From assembly GCA_902769805.1 (NCBI GenBank), contig CACXQL010000053.1, positions 1-40,721 of the forward strand: a stretch of DNA of 40,721 nt, read 5' to 3'. The stretch comes from an uncultured Prevotellaceae bacterium. Lineage in GTDB: Bacteria > Bacteroidota > Bacteroidia > Bacteroidales > Bacteroidaceae. The notes under the pieces are model-generated. The model did not search any database. It had not been told where the DNA came from and saw nothing but the letters and a program-made list of their open reading frames with translations. Positions 26,866-36,174 of the stretch are shown one piece after another. Each line of letters begins with the position of its first letter. Position 1 is the first letter of the stretch. The position numbers and the translations under genes were made by a program.

Positions 26866-28785
26866 CTATCGACCCATTAAGACCAACATAACATTAATGT
26901 CGCTAGGGGAAACGCCAGGAATTCTACTGGCCTGCGCAAGCGTTTCTGGATCAACAGCAGTCAGTTTTTGACGAGCCTCCGTACTAAGTTGTTGCATTTC
27001 GTTGTAGTTGAAGTGTCCTTTGATTTTAATATTCTCTAGACGATGCATCTTATCTGCAACGATTCTTTCGCGTTCAATATAGCCTTTGTATTTAATATGT
27101 ACTTCGGCAGCTTCTGCGATTTCTTCTTTCCGTTGAGACGGATGGTTTAGTATTTCTTTTAATTCTGGGATAACTTCTTGTAGTTTTTCGAAGTTTAATT
27201 CTGGACGTGCTATCAAGTCTTCGAGTTTACAACCATAGACGAGTGGAGTTGAGCCTAATGCCTCCAAAGCGCCATTGATGGTTTTGGGTTTGATGTGGTA
27301 TTCTTTACAGAAGGTCTCAATATTCTCAATCCATGATTTCTTTTGTGTCCACCAATCGTATCTATCCTTTTTGGCAATGCCTATCTGGTAAGCTCTTTCT
27401 GTAAGTCGTGCATCCGCATCATCCTGGCGAAGCAAGATACGATATTCTGCACGAGAAGTAAACATACGATATGGCTCATCGACACCCTTTGTCACTAAGT
27501 CATCAATTAACACCCCAATATAAGCTTCGTCGCGATGCAACACGAACGTTGCGGCTGATGCTGTGTCACAGCAACCACCAGTACCAGCAAACAATGCAGC
27601 ATTGATACCAGCAATTGTTCCCTGTCCTCCAGCTTCCTCATATCCAGTGGTGCCATTGACCTGTCCCGCCATGAATAATCCCTTTATAATTTTCGATTCC
27701 AACGAGTGTTTCAACTGGGTAGGATCGAAGAAATCGTATTCGATGGCATAGCCTGGACGATATACTTTTAAGTCTCTGAAAGCAGGAATATGCCGTAAGG
27801 CGGAAATCTGTATGTCCATCGGAAGAGAAGAAGAAAAACCATTCAAATACATCTCATTGGTGTCTGTTCCTTCTGGTTCCAAGAATAAAGGATGTTGCTC
27901 TCTGTCAGGGAAGGTCATCAGTTTTGTCTCTATCGAAGGACAATAGCGTGGTCCGATAGACTGAATCTGTCCGTTATAGAGTGGGGAGTCTTTGAGACCA
28001 AAACGTAATGTCTCATGGACAGCGGTGTTAGTATTACATGTCCAACAGGTCAGTTGAGGCAGTGGGCGTGGCTCACTGATATATGAGAACCGATGGAAGT
28101 CATGTTCTCCCTCTTGTATTTCTAAATCCTCGAAATGAACGGAACGTTTGTCGATGCGTACAGGGGTACCTGTCTTCATACGTTCAGAACGGATACCATG
28201 ACGAGTAATGCTTTCTGTGAAATGTGGAACAGCAGGTTCTGCAATACGTCCACCAGGTATCATCTTGCGCCCGATATGCATCAGTCCGTTTAAGAAAGTG
28301 CCTGCTGTTATAATGACAGCCTTTGCCCTCAACTCAACTCCCCAGATGGTTTTCACGCCCACAACCTGTTTTGTTTGTTGCGACTCATTCGCAAAAGACT
28401 CAACCAGCAGTTCATCGGCCTGGTCTTGCCAGACATCGAGATTATCAGTATGGTCAAGAACGCTTCTCCATTCCCAGATGAATTTTCCGCGATCACACTG
28501 GGCACGAGGACTCCACATCGCTGGTCCTTTGCTACGATTCAGCATCCGGAATTGGATGGCGGTGGCATCTGTCACCAAACCCATCTGTCCGCCTAAAGCA
28601 TCAATCTCTCTGACGATCTGTCCCTTGGCAATGCCTCCAACGGCTGGATTGCACGACATCTGTGCTACCTTGTTCATGTCCATTGTGACAAGACACGTCT
28701 TTGCTCCCATGTTAGCAGCGGCACATGCTGCCTCGCAACCAGCGTGACCTCCTCCAATGACCAGTACGTCGTATTTCAATATCAT
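26866..28785 (-). CDS. mnmG: tRNA uridine-34 carboxymethylaminomethyl enzyme MnmG (GidA)
   Basis: A 639-residue FAD protein that, with MnmE, installs the cmnm5 group at wobble uridine 34. The N-terminus is the dinucleotide-binding fold YDVLVIGGGHAGCEAACAAA, then SCNPAVGGIAKGQIVREIDA and GTFLNGLMHIGRKMIPGGR. The insert Cys region includes CWTCNTN. The C-terminal helical domain, which binds MnmE, ends LAQASRIPGVSPSDINVML. Length normal. mnmG adjoins the origin in many bacteria, which fits the parS sites and the candidate oriC here. Only 3 bp separate its ATG from the sodB stop. Confidence 0.98.
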   Translation of the reverse strand: MILKYDVLVIGGGHAGCEAACAAANMGAKTCLVTMDMNKVAQMSCNPAVGGIAKGQIVREIDALGGQMGLVTDATAIQFRMLNRSKGPAMWSPRAQCDRGKFIWEWRSVLDHTDNLDVWQDQADELLVESFANESQQTKQVVGVKTIWGVELRAKAVIITAGTFLNGLMHIGRKMIPGGRIAEPAVPHFTESITRHGIRSERMKTGTPVRIDKRSVHFEDLEIQEGEHDFHRFSYISEPRPLPQLTCWTCNTNTAVHETLRFGLKDSPLYNGQIQSIGPRYCPSIETKLMTFPDREQHPLFLEPEGTDTNEMYLNGFSSSLPMDIQISALRHIPAFRDLKVYRPGYAIEYDFFDPTQLKHSLESKIIKGLFMAGQVNGTTGYEEAGGQGTIAGINAALFAGTGGCCDTASAATFVLHRDEAYIGVLIDDLVTKGVDEPYRMFTSRAEYRILLRQDDADARLTERAYQIGIAKKDRYDWWTQKKSWIENIETFCKEYHIKPKTINGALEALGSTPLVYGCKLEDLIARPELNFEKLQEVIPELKEILNHPSQRKEEIAEAAEVHIKYKGYIERERIVADKMHRLENIKIKGHFNYNEMQQLSTEARQKLTAVDPETLAQASRIPGVSPSDINVMLVLMGR

Positions 28786-28788
28786 GTT

Positions 28789-29376
28789 TTATCTTTTGTA
28801 TCGCTGTTCGATAATCTCCCAGTTAACAATCTGCCAAAGGGTGGCAAGGTGATCAGGACGACGGTTTTGATAATCCAAATAGTAGGCATGTTCCCACACG
28901 TCGAAAGTAAGCAAGGGCTTTAATCCTTTTAGAATAGGATTACCAGCGTTCTGTTCCTGTGTGATAACGAGTTTTCCTTCTTTGTCAGCTGATAGCCACA
29001 CCCAACCTGATCCGAAAAGAGTAACCCCTTTCTTTTGGAATTCTTCCCTGAAAGCGTCAAAAGAACCGAATTGTTTTTCAATAGCCTCAGCAACAGTTCC
29101 TATTGGGATGTTATTCTCTTGAGGAGCATGGAACTGTGTGAAATACAGGTTGTGGTTCAGAATTTGTCCGGCATTGTTGAAAATACCACCCTCGCTTCTC
29201 TTCACGATATCCTCTAGAGAAGCCTCTTCCAACCCACTACCTGGCAATAGTCCGTTTAAGTTGTTTACATATGCTTGTAAGTGTTTCCCATGATGGAAGT
29301 GAATTGTCTCTGCACTAATTACTGGTTCCAGCGCATTAGGAGCATACGGTAATTGAATTAATTCAAATGTTGCCAT
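28789..29376 (-). CDS. sodB: Superoxide dismutase (Fe/Mn)
   Basis: A 195-residue cytosolic enzyme that dismutates superoxide. Metal ligands are visible in ETIHFHHGKHLQAYVNNLNG (first His), ILNHNLYFTQF (second His) and TFDVWEHAYYLDYQNRRPDH (Asp and third His). FGSGWVWLS and NAGNPI are typical of Fe or cambialistic enzymes of Bacteroidetes. ATG at 29376 (MATFELIQLPYAPNALEP) is chosen over one 8 codons earlier. It is the promoter-proximal gene of the leftward sodB-mnmG-apt-uvrC-dtd-mazG-deoC cluster, and is divergent from sdhCAB. Confidence 0.97.
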   Translation of the reverse strand: MATFELIQLPYAPNALEPVISAETIHFHHGKHLQAYVNNLNGLLPGSGLEEASLEDIVKRSEGGIFNNAGQILNHNLYFTQFHAPQENNIPIGTVAEAIEKQFGSFDAFREEFQKKGVTLFGSGWVWLSADKEGKLVITQEQNAGNPILKGLKPLLTFDVWEHAYYLDYQNRRPDHLATLWQIVNWEIIEQRYKR

Positions 29377-29397
29377 AATTTTTAAGTTTTGTTGGTG

Positions 29398-29428
29398 CAA
29401 AGATACGAATTAGCGAGAAAAGAACAAA
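29398..29428 (-). promoter_or_regulatory. Promoter for sodB
   Basis: On the minus strand, TTTG (29425-29428) and TATCTTTG (29398-29405) are 19 bp apart, a full match to the Bacteroidetes TTTG / TAnnTTTG promoter. Start of transcription would be near 29391, leaving a leader of only about 15 nt to the chosen ATG at 29376. Confidence 0.75.
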
Positions 29429-29437
29429 ATAAATGTA

Positions 29438-29469
29438 TTTGTTTTTTCTTTTGAACGAAAGTATCTTTG
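29438..29469 (+). promoter_or_regulatory. Possible distal promoter for sdhCAB
   Basis: TTTG (29438-29441) and TATCTTTG (29462-29469) are 20 bp apart on the plus strand, only 10 bp from the opposing sodB -33 box. It would give a leader of about 130 nt to sdhC. Back-to-back placement suggests shared control of sodB and sdh. Confidence 0.6.
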
Positions 29470-29513
29470 AAACGCTCAAATATACAAAAATAATACAATT
29501 TATGAGGAAAACG

Positions 29514-29545
29514 TTTGCAGATTTCATTATTTTGTATTAAATTTG
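29514..29545 (+). promoter_or_regulatory. Proximal promoter for sdhCAB
   Basis: TTTG (29514-29517) and TAAATTTG (29538-29545) are separated by exactly 20 bp. Initiation near 29552 would give a roughly 58-nt leader that begins with a small TACAC/GTGTA hairpin (29555-29568). With the upstream match this makes a tandem promoter pair. Confidence 0.65.
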
Positions 29546-29609
29546 TAGCCTCGATACACGTATGTGTACCTAATATTTAGTATTTTCTATTAATTAAATT
29601 CAATAATTT

Positions 29610-30263
29610 ATGTGGTTAATCAATTCATCAATTGGTCGTAAGGTTGTAATGTCCGTAACGGGTATTGCGCTGATTCTGTTCTTGACATTCCACGGTTGCA
29701 TGAACGTTGTCGCGCTATTCTCTGGGGAGGCTTACAACATGATTTGCGAATTGCTGGGTGCTAACTGGTATGCTATTGTGGCTACACTGGGTCTTGCTGC
29801 CCTTGCAGTGATTCACATTGTTTTTGCATTCATCCTGACTGCGCAGAATCGTACTGCAAAAGTAGAGTGGGCTTCGCAGAATATGCTTGTACTAGGCATC
29901 ATTATCTTGCTGGGTCTGTTACTCCACTTGTTTAACTTCTGGTACAACATGATGTTTGCCGAGATTATGGGTTTCACAAATGGTCATCTGCCCTCTGACG
30001 GCTTTGCCTTTATTGTTGACACTTTCAGCAATCCCGTCTATGTTGTATTGTATGTGATTTGGCTCTGCGCTATCTGGTTCCACCTGACTCACGGTTTTTG
30101 GTCGGCTATGCAGACTCTGGGTATCAGTGGTAAGATTTGGTTCTGTCGCTGGCGTGTCATCGGCATCATTTATGTGACGCTGCTGATGCTTTGCTTCTTG
30201 GTTGTAGTACTGGCTTTTGCTTTTAAGTGTGCTCCGAGCCTTTGCAACTATGCAGGTTGCTAA
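29610..30263 (+). CDS. sdhC: Succinate dehydrogenase/fumarate reductase cytochrome b subunit
   Basis: A 217-residue membrane anchor of the b558 type, carrying heme b and the menaquinone site of the three-subunit SdhCAB/FrdCAB complex. Five hydrophobic helices are visible: ALILFLTFHGCMNVVALF; ANWYAIVATLGLAALAVIHI; VLGIIILLGLLLHLFNFWY; NPVYVVLYVIWLCAIWFHL; and a last one around YVTLLMLCFLVVVLAFAF. His residues in FHGCMN, VIHIVF, LLHLFNF and WFHLTHG are candidate heme ligands. In gut Bacteroidetes this complex mainly reduces fumarate to succinate. The sdhA ATG follows 27 bp downstream. Confidence 0.94.
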   Translation: MWLINSSIGRKVVMSVTGIALILFLTFHGCMNVVALFSGEAYNMICELLGANWYAIVATLGLAALAVIHIVFAFILTAQNRTAKVEWASQNMLVLGIIILLGLLLHLFNFWYNMMFAEIMGFTNGHLPSDGFAFIVDTFSNPVYVVLYVIWLCAIWFHLTHGFWSAMQTLGISGKIWFCRWRVIGIIYVTLLMLCFLVVVLAFAFKCAPSLCNYAGC

Positions 30264-30290
30264 TTGTTAACTTTTAAATCTGAAAGAATT

Positions 30291-32189
30291 ATGGCAAAAG
30301 TATTAGATTCTAAGATTCCCGCAGGTCCAGTACCTGAGAAATGGAAGGAATATAAGGCTCATCAGCGTCTCGTGAATCCTAAGAACAAGCTGAAGCTCGA
30401 CGTGATTGTCGTAGGTACCGGTCTTGCCGGTGCATCGGCTGCTGCTTCATTAGGTGAGATGGGCTTCAATGTGATTAACCTGTGTATCCAGGACTCTCCC
30501 CGTCGTGCACACTCTATCGCTGCACAGGGTGGTATCAACGCCGCCAAGTGTTATCAGAACGATGGTGACTCTGTCTATCGTCTGTTCTACGACACTGTAA
30601 AGGGTGGTGACTACCGTGCTCGTGAGGCTAACGTATATCGTCTTGCCGAGGTCAGCAACAATATCATCGACCAGTGTGTGGCTCAGGGTGTTCCCTTTGC
30701 CCGTGAGTATGGTGGTATGCTTGCCAACCGCTCATTCGGTGGTGCTCAGGTAAGCCGTACATTCTATGCCAAGGGTCAGACTGGTCAGCAGCTCCTTTTG
30801 GGTGCTTACTCTTCTCTCTCTTGTCAGGTGAAGGCTGGTAAGGTAAAACTCTACACTCGTTATGAGATGGAGGACGTGGTTATCGTTGACGGTCGTGCCC
30901 GTGGCATCATCGCCAAGAACCTCGTTACCGGTGAGCTGGAGCGTTTCAGTGCCAATGCCGTTGTCATCGCCACTGGTGGTTATGGAAACACCTATTTCCT
31001 CTCTACCAATGCCATGGGTTGCAACTGCACCGCTGCCGTTCAGTGCTATCGTAAGGGTGCTTACTTTGCTAATCCCTCTTACGTTCAGATTCACCCCACC
31101 TGTATCCCCGTTCATGGTGACAAGCAGTCTAAGCTGACGCTGATGTCTGAGTCACTGCGTAACGACGGTCGTCGCGACTACTATCTGGAGCGCCGTTATC
31201 CTGCATTCGGTAACCTCGTTCCCCGTGACGTTGCCTCTCGTGCTGCCAAGGAGCGTTGCGACAAGGGCTTTGGTGTGAATAACACTGGTCTTGCTGTGTT
31301 CCTCGACTTCTCTGAGTCTATCAACCGCCTCGGCCTCGATGTTATCATGCAGCGTTATGGTAACCTCTTCGAGATGTACGAGGAGATCACCGACGTGTTC
31401 CCTGGCGATGTCGCTAACGAGATCAATGGCGTGAAGTATTATAAGCCCATGATGATCTATCCTGCTATCCACTACACGATGGGTGGTATCTGGGTAGACT
31501 ATGAGCTGCAGACCACTATCCCAGGTTTGTTCGCTATCGGTGAGTGTAACTTCTCTGACCACGGTGCTAACCGCCTGGGTGCTTCTGCACTGATGCAGGG
31601 TCTTGCCGATGGTTACTTCGTACTGCCTTACACCATCCAGAACTACCTTGCCGACCAGGCTGTATGGCCGAAGGTTCCGACAGACCGTCCTGAGTTCGAT
31701 GAGGCAGAGAAGGGTGTTGCCGCAGAGATTGACCGTCTGATGAATATCAAGGGTAAGCGTTCTGTTGACTCTATCCATAAGGAGCTCGGTCACATCATGT
31801 GGGAGTATGTTGGTATGGGTCGCACCGCTGAGGGTCTGAAGACAGGTCTGAAGAAGATGCACGAGCTGGAGAAGGAGTTTGACACCAACCTGTTCGTTCC
31901 TGGAACGAAGGAGGGTCTGAATGTGGAGCTCGACAAGGCTATCCACCTGCGTGACTTCTTCACCATGGGTCAGCTCGTCGCTTTCGATGCTCTCTCTCGT
32001 AACGAGTCTTGTGGTGGTCACTTCCGCGAGGAGTATCAGACGGAGGAAGGCGAGGCCAAGCGCGACGACGAGAACTACTTCTATGTAGGCTGCTGGGAGT
32101 ATAAAGGCAAGGGCAACGAGCCTGAGCTGATTAAGGAGCCACTGGAGTATGAGGCTATTAAGGTACAGACACGTAACTATAAAAACTAA
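30291..32189 (+). CDS. sdhA: Succinate dehydrogenase/fumarate reductase flavoprotein subunit
   Basis: A 632-residue catalytic subunit with covalent FAD. It shows [19 protein letters not shown] (FAD fold), [20 protein letters not shown] (flavin-attachment His region), [30 protein letters not shown] and [21 protein letters not shown] at 30291 ([12 protein letters not shown]) is preferred to the open frame that starts 9 codons earlier, because it has an A-rich leader. The C-terminal [20 protein letters not shown] region is typical. Length fits the Bacteroidetes type. sdhB follows after 6 bp. Confidence 0.97.
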   Translation: MAKVLDSKIPAGPVPEKWKEYKAHQRLVNPKNKLKLDVIVVGTGLAGASAAASLGEMGFNVINLCIQDSPRRAHSIAAQGGINAAKCYQNDGDSVYRLFYDTVKGGDYRAREANVYRLAEVSNNIIDQCVAQGVPFAREYGGMLANRSFGGAQVSRTFYAKGQTGQQLLLGAYSSLSCQVKAGKVKLYTRYEMEDVVIVDGRARGIIAKNLVTGELERFSANAVVIATGGYGNTYFLSTNAMGCNCTAAVQCYRKGAYFANPSYVQIHPTCIPVHGDKQSKLTLMSESLRNDGRRDYYLERRYPAFGNLVPRDVASRAAKERCDKGFGVNNTGLAVFLDFSESINRLGLDVIMQRYGNLFEMYEEITDVFPGDVANEINGVKYYKPMMIYPAIHYTMGGIWVDYELQTTIPGLFAIGECNFSDHGANRLGASALMQGLADGYFVLPYTIQNYLADQAVWPKVPTDRPEFDEAEKGVAAEIDRLMNIKGKRSVDSIHKELGHIMWEYVGMGRTAEGLKTGLKKMHELEKEFDTNLFVPGTKEGLNVELDKAIHLRDFFTMGQLVAFDALSRNESCGGHFREEYQTEEGEAKRDDENYFYVGCWEYKGKGNEPELIKEPLEYEAIKVQTRNYKN

Positions 32190-32195
32190 GAAATT

Positions 32196-32954
32196 ATGGC
32201 TAAGAATATAAGCTTTACAATAAAGTTCTGGCGTCAGAATGGTCCGAAAGACGCGGGTCACTTCGATAGCTACGATATGAAGGATATTCCCGATGACACC
32301 TCTTTCCTGGAGATGCTGGATATCCTGAACGAGAACCTGATCAACGAGGGCAAGGAACCTTTCGTCTTCGACCACGACTGCCGCGAGGGCATCTGTGGTA
32401 TGTGCTCTCTGTATATCAACGGTACACCTCATGGCAAGACAGAGCGTGGTGCTACCACCTGTCAGCTCTACATGCGCCGCTTCAACGATGGTGACGTGAT
32501 TACTGTTGAGCCTTGGCGCTCCGCAGCCTTCCCAGTGATCAAGGACTGTATGGTTGACCGTAACGCCTTCGATAAGATTATCCAGGCTGGTGGCTATACC
32601 ACTATCCGTACCGGTCAGGCTCAGGATGCCAACGCCATCCTTATTCCCAAGGAGGATGCTGACGAGGCAATGGACTGCGCTTCCTGCATCGGCTGCGGTG
32701 CTTGCGTCGCTGCTTGTAAGAACGGCTCTGCCATGCTCTTCGTATCCAGCAAGGTATCTCAGCTCGCCCTGCTTCCTCAGGGTCGCGTAGAGGCTGCCCG
32801 CCGCGTGAAGAACATGATTGCCAAGATGGATGAGCTGGGCTTTGGTAACTGTACCAATACCCGTGCCTGCGAGGCTGTATGTCCGAAGAACGAGACCATC
32901 AGCAACATCGCTCGTCTCAACCGTGAGATGATCAAGGCTAAGATGGCTGACTAA
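32196..32954 (+). CDS. sdhB: Succinate dehydrogenase/fumarate reductase iron-sulfur subunit
   Basis: A 252-residue electron-transfer subunit. The [2Fe-2S] ferredoxin domain has [20 protein letters not shown]. The C-terminal part has the [4Fe-4S] and [3Fe-4S] ligands in [20 protein letters not shown] and [15 protein letters not shown]. Length normal. The last 128 bp (32827-32954) recur as a partial copy at 37366-37493, 8 of 9 differences being synonymous. A strong hairpin terminator follows the stop. Confidence 0.97.
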   Translation: MAKNISFTIKFWRQNGPKDAGHFDSYDMKDIPDDTSFLEMLDILNENLINEGKEPFVFDHDCREGICGMCSLYINGTPHGKTERGATTCQLYMRRFNDGDVITVEPWRSAAFPVIKDCMVDRNAFDKIIQAGGYTTIRTGQAQDANAILIPKEDADEAMDCASCIGCGACVAACKNGSAMLFVSSKVSQLALLPQGRVEAARRVKNMIAKMDELGFGNCTNTRACEAVCPKNETISNIARLNREMIKAKMAD

Positions 32955-32977
32955 TCCACCTTATTAATATAATAAAG

Positions 32978-33009
32978 GCACCACAGGCTCAAAACCTGTG
33001 GTGCTTTTT
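32978..33009 (+). terminator. Intrinsic terminator after sdhB
   Basis: A perfect 10-bp stem, GCACCACAGG (32978-32987) with CCTGTGGTGC (32995-33004), 7-nt loop CTCAAAA, followed by five T. The T run overlaps the -33 TTTG of the murQ promoter. Confidence 0.93.
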
Positions 33010-33037
33010 GTTGTTTCAGAATTATTTCGTACTTTTG
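33007..33037 (+). promoter_or_regulatory. Promoter for murQ embedded in the sdhB terminator tail
   Basis: TTTG (33007-33010) and TACTTTTG (33030-33037) are 19 bp apart. The -33 box uses the terminator's T tract. Initiation near 33044 gives an 18-nt leader to the murQ ATG at 33062. Confidence 0.7.
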
Positions 33038-33061
33038 CATCGTCACCTGAACAAAAGGGTT

Positions 33062-33883
33062 ATGAATCATCAAGATAAAATCACAGAACAACAGTCACGC
33101 TTCGACCATCTGGAACAGATGTCCGTGGCGGAATTACTACGGCATATCAATGAGGAGGACGCATTGGTGGCTGAGGCTGTGCAGAGGGCTATCCCACAGA
33201 TAGAGGCATTGGTGGAAGCCATCGAGCCAAGACTTAAACGGGGAGGACGACTCTTTTATGTGGGTGCCGGAACCAGTGGGCGGCTTGGCGTGCTGGATGC
33301 CAGCGAACTGCCTCCTACATTCGGTGTTCCTGCCGACTGGGTCATTGGCATCATTGCTGGTGGTGACGAGGCTCTGCGGCATGCGGTGGAGAAGGCTGAG
33401 GATGACTCTAAAAAGGGGTGGCAGGACATTCTTTCGTATCAGCCTACGGCAGATGATACCGTCATCGGTATCGCGGCATCAGGTACTACTCCCTATGTGG
33501 TGGGAGCGGTCAAAGCGTCCAGGAAACAAGGGCTGTTAACGGGTTGTATCACCAGTAACCCCCATACACCTTTGGCAGAGGCAGTGGAATTCCCTGTCGA
33601 GACCATCGTAGGTCCTGAGTTCGTAACGGGCTCCAGCAGGATGAAAAGCGGCACGGCGCAGAAGATGGTGCTGAACATGATATCCACCTCTCTGATGATT
33701 CGTTTAGGACGTGTCAAAGGCAACAGGATGGTGAAGATGCAACTGACCAATGCCAAACTGGTGGACCGTGGTACCCGGATGATTCAGGAGTCACTGGGCA
33801 TCCCCTATGATGAAGCCGAACACTATCTGTTGGAGGAGGGTAGTGTCGATCGGGTGCTCAAGCGGAAACTTACCAGCCGTTAG
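33062..33883 (+). CDS. murQ: N-acetylmuramic acid 6-phosphate etherase
   Basis: A 273-residue SIS-domain lyase that removes the lactyl ether from MurNAc 6-phosphate, giving GlcNAc 6-phosphate in cell-wall recycling. Motifs: RGGRLFYVGAGTSGRLGVLD, ASELPPTFGVP, GIIAGGDEALRHAVEKAEDD, and the catalytic/substrate region TIVGPEFVTGSSRMKSGTAQ. ATG at 33062 (MNHQDKITEQQSRFDHLEQM) is chosen; the open frame begins earlier but overlaps the promoter. No anmK or transporter gene is adjacent. A convergent HAD gene ends 14 bp downstream. Confidence 0.96.
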   Translation: MNHQDKITEQQSRFDHLEQMSVAELLRHINEEDALVAEAVQRAIPQIEALVEAIEPRLKRGGRLFYVGAGTSGRLGVLDASELPPTFGVPADWVIGIIAGGDEALRHAVEKAEDDSKKGWQDILSYQPTADDTVIGIAASGTTPYVVGAVKASRKQGLLTGCITSNPHTPLAEAVEFPVETIVGPEFVTGSSRMKSGTAQKMVLNMISTSLMIRLGRVKGNRMVKMQLTNAKLVDRGTRMIQESLGIPYDEAEHYLLEEGSVDRVLKRKLTSR

Positions 33884-33897
33884 CATCCATCTTAAAA

Positions 33898-34686
33898 TCA
33901 GACAATACCATAGTAGCGGAGGGCATTGAGAACACCGTCATCATCGACAGAGGTGGTGACATAGTCTGCCTGGTGTTTTAACTCGTCAATGGCATTTCCC
34001 ATGGCGATGCCGATACCTGCCTGCAGAATCATGGATGTGTCATTGCCACCATCACCAAAAGCGATCGTCTGGCTGATATCGAGACCGTCGTGACGGGCAA
34101 TGGCGACAATACCCTTTCCTTTATCTGCCCCGTTTGCCGTGATATCCGTAAACTCAGGATGCCAACGACCCGAGATGCATTGGGGTAAGCGTGCCATCAG
34201 TTGCAGCTCATAATCAGCAGGGAAGAAGGGGGTCAGTTGCAGGATATCCTGCTTCAGGACCTCTTCCAAAGGTGAAGCCTTGTCCAGATTCTTGACGGCA
34301 AGCATTTGCTGGAAGATGCGGTCCACATCACCTGTGGGGTCAAGGACGGCAACGTCTTTCTTGCCAACAACGATGAGGCTATATCCCTTAGCTTTCGAAT
34401 CCTCAACGACGGTCATCACGTCACTCTTGGGAATGGGCTGGCAGGTCACAAACTCGTCACCGACGAAACACAAGGCTCCATTCGTCGTGATATATCCGTC
34501 AATGAGGTGTTCGATGGCACCAAGGTTCGTAAGGATAATCGGCGGTCGACCTGTAGCGATATACACGTGGTGTCCGTTAGCCTTTGCCTGTGTCAGCGCA
34601 AGGATGGTAGACGGCGGTATCTCATGTGTCTTGAAACTAACCAGCGTACCATCGATATCGAAGAAAAGGGCATATCTTTTACTCAT
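33898..34686 (-). CDS. HAD-superfamily (Cof-type) sugar phosphatase
   Basis: A 262-residue HAD hydrolase, subclass IIB (Cof/YbiV-like). The nucleophile motif is YALFFDIDGTLVSF (DxDGT). Motif II is HVYIATGRPP. The cap domain follows, then the Lys of NGADKGKGIVAIARHDGL and motif IV IAFGDGGNDTSMILQAGIGI. It probably dephosphorylates sugar phosphates or a similar small metabolite; the substrate cannot be told. A minus-strand TATCTTTG (34711-34718) upstream may be its -7 box. Confidence 0.92.
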   Translation of the reverse strand: MSKRYALFFDIDGTLVSFKTHEIPPSTILALTQAKANGHHVYIATGRPPIILTNLGAIEHLIDGYITTNGALCFVGDEFVTCQPIPKSDVMTVVEDSKAKGYSLIVVGKKDVAVLDPTGDVDRIFQQMLAVKNLDKASPLEEVLKQDILQLTPFFPADYELQLMARLPQCISGRWHPEFTDITANGADKGKGIVAIARHDGLDISQTIAFGDGGNDTSMILQAGIGIAMGNAIDELKHQADYVTTSVDDDGVLNALRYYGIV

Positions 34687-34769
34687 ACAAAGTGACTATT
34701 AAAATTGTTGCAAAGATACGATTTTTTCTCCAAATGATGGCATGTTCCCATCAAGTTTTAGGGTACACT

Positions 34770-35408
34770 TCATTTGTCACTTTCATTCGGTTTTAATGAA
34801 TCATCTACCAAAGATTTATAATTTTCCATAGATAATTCATCCTCATCAAAATAACGATAAATATTTCTACAATTCTTGTCCATAAAATAGTAATATGTCC
34901 CTATTGTTGAATTTCCACCTTTTGTCTTGCATCTGAATTTGTGTGTAACAAGCCAACCATAAAACTGTCCATCACATTTCTTTTCCAATGTTCTCACTAT
35001 GGTTGATAAAGAATCCATTATAGCGATATAGTCATTCATTTCTACATAGCATTTATTCATGGTTTCTTGAGCTTCTATATATTTCTTGCTGCTGAAACTT
35101 GACGGATTATATGTAGGTCTATATATTTCTGCTGTCTCCCTTGCTTTTTCAAATTCTTCTTTTGCCTTGTCAAAATCATCCATAGCGTATTTTATCATCA
35201 TTACATTGGAGAATATTAGTGTATCTCCATATTTATCTTTCTTTAAACTATCAAACTTAGTCTCAATTGGCTCATAACTCTTAAAATCATAGAGGGTTTT
35301 AAACATGTTATTATTTATGGTTTCTAATGCATTATCTTCTTTTGAAGAGCATGCAGATAGTATAGAAATAATTATAATGGAATAAAATAAAAGTTTTAAT
35401 GTTTTCAT
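34770..35408 (-). CDS. Hypothetical lipoprotein
   Basis: A 212-residue protein from the ATG at 35408 (MKTLKLLFYSIIIISILSAC). It has a type II signal peptide with lipobox LSAC followed by SSKEDN, so it should be lipid-anchored; the acidic residues after Cys are compatible with surface-exposed Bacteroidetes lipoproteins. The mature part is charged and helical (DDFDKAKEEFEKARETAEIY) with no recognised domain. The frame extends 13 codons upstream but the signal peptide fixes the start. Strongly A+T-rich and isolated. Function unknown. Confidence 0.75.
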   Translation of the reverse strand: MKTLKLLFYSIIIISILSACSSKEDNALETINNNMFKTLYDFKSYEPIETKFDSLKKDKYGDTLIFSNVMMIKYAMDDFDKAKEEFEKARETAEIYRPTYNPSSFSSKKYIEAQETMNKCYVEMNDYIAIMDSLSTIVRTLEKKCDGQFYGWLVTHKFRCKTKGGNSTIGTYYYFMDKNCRNIYRYFDEDELSMENYKSLVDDSLKPNESDK

Positions 35409-35459
35409 AATCTTTATTGTTAGGTTTAAATAAATGTTTGAATGCATACAAAATAAAAA

Positions 35460-35603
35460 CGTGGACTACTTACTTCGTCTACGTATTCTGAGGTATTGGG
35501 GATAACCTATTTGTCTTAAACGAGTAAATGCCCACGCTTGTTTAGCGTGAACTATCTACTTCAGTTCTTGACAAATTCATCTAATTCCCCAATTGTCAGA
35601 ATA
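35460..35603. repeat. Structured inverted-repeat unit upstream of the REP-type transposase
   Basis: This gap has no gene. It contains a hairpin at 35460-35483 (CGTGGAC with GTCTACG) and imperfect inverted arms 35484-35515 (starts TATTCTGAGGTATTGGGG) and 35570-35603 (reverse complement starts TATTCTGACAATTGGGG). Inside is a 5-bp hairpin CACGC/GCGTG (35533-35549). GGATG/CATCC (35619-35630) follows. The transposase gene starts 188 bp downstream, so these may be its cognate REP-like hairpins. The rest of 35604-35790 shows nothing except a TAACTTTG box (35759-35766). Confidence 0.6.
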
Positions 35604-35790
35604 CAAGAATCTAAAAGTGGATGTTCATCCTATATGTCCTTTTCTTAAAATTCTATCTCAGCCCATAGGCAATATCATTTTAGGGTTATACAATATGATT
35701 CCGTTTGCAAATATAGTAAATATTTCCGGATTGACAATTACGGTTGGGGAAAAATTAGTAACTTTGTAGAATGGAAACTATGAGTCAACT

Positions 35791-36174
35791 ATGGATAAAG
35801 CAACATTTGAAAGGCAGAAGGCTTTTGCAGGGGAGAAGAAACCCTCGATGCAACGTCGCTGTGTGGATTATGATTACACAGAGCGACGGATGTATATGAT
35901 CACGATGGTGACAGAGGGACGGAAACCCCTCTTCGGCAAAGTGGTGGGACATAGTGAGGCAGTAGAGCCGTCGACGGAGGTTCCTCATATTGAGTTGTCG
36001 CCTTTAGGGAAAGCTGTGGAACAGATATGGCAGACAATAGGTGTTCATCATCCAGAGGTGCAAGTGGTTGCCTTACAGATGATGCCTGACCATCTGCATG
36101 CGATACTCTTTGTGAAGGAAAGGTTAGAGAAGCCGTTAGGGAAGGTGCTACTAGAAAGCTGGGGACGGTTCTGA
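35791..36174 (+). pseudogene. REP-associated tyrosine transposase (Y1_Tnp), C-terminally truncated
   Basis: The 127-residue frame begins MDKATFERQKAFAGEKKPSM. It carries YMITMVTEGRKPLFGKV and the HUH metal site MPDHLHAILFV, both typical of TnpA-REP/RAYT single-strand transposases. In the family the catalytic Tyr lies in a helix well after the HUH motif. Here the frame ends shortly after it (KPLGKVLLESWGRF, stop), and the last codons fall in an inverted repeat (36160 onward). The protein is therefore probably a dead 5' fragment. A TAACTTTG box precedes it. Confidence 0.8.

Noticed and set aside
31152-32432. Long 426-codon open frame antisense to sdhA/sdhB
   Set aside because: It covers strongly conserved sdhA and sdhB coding sequence on the opposite strand; the Val/Leu/Thr/His-rich composition is a codon-bias shadow.
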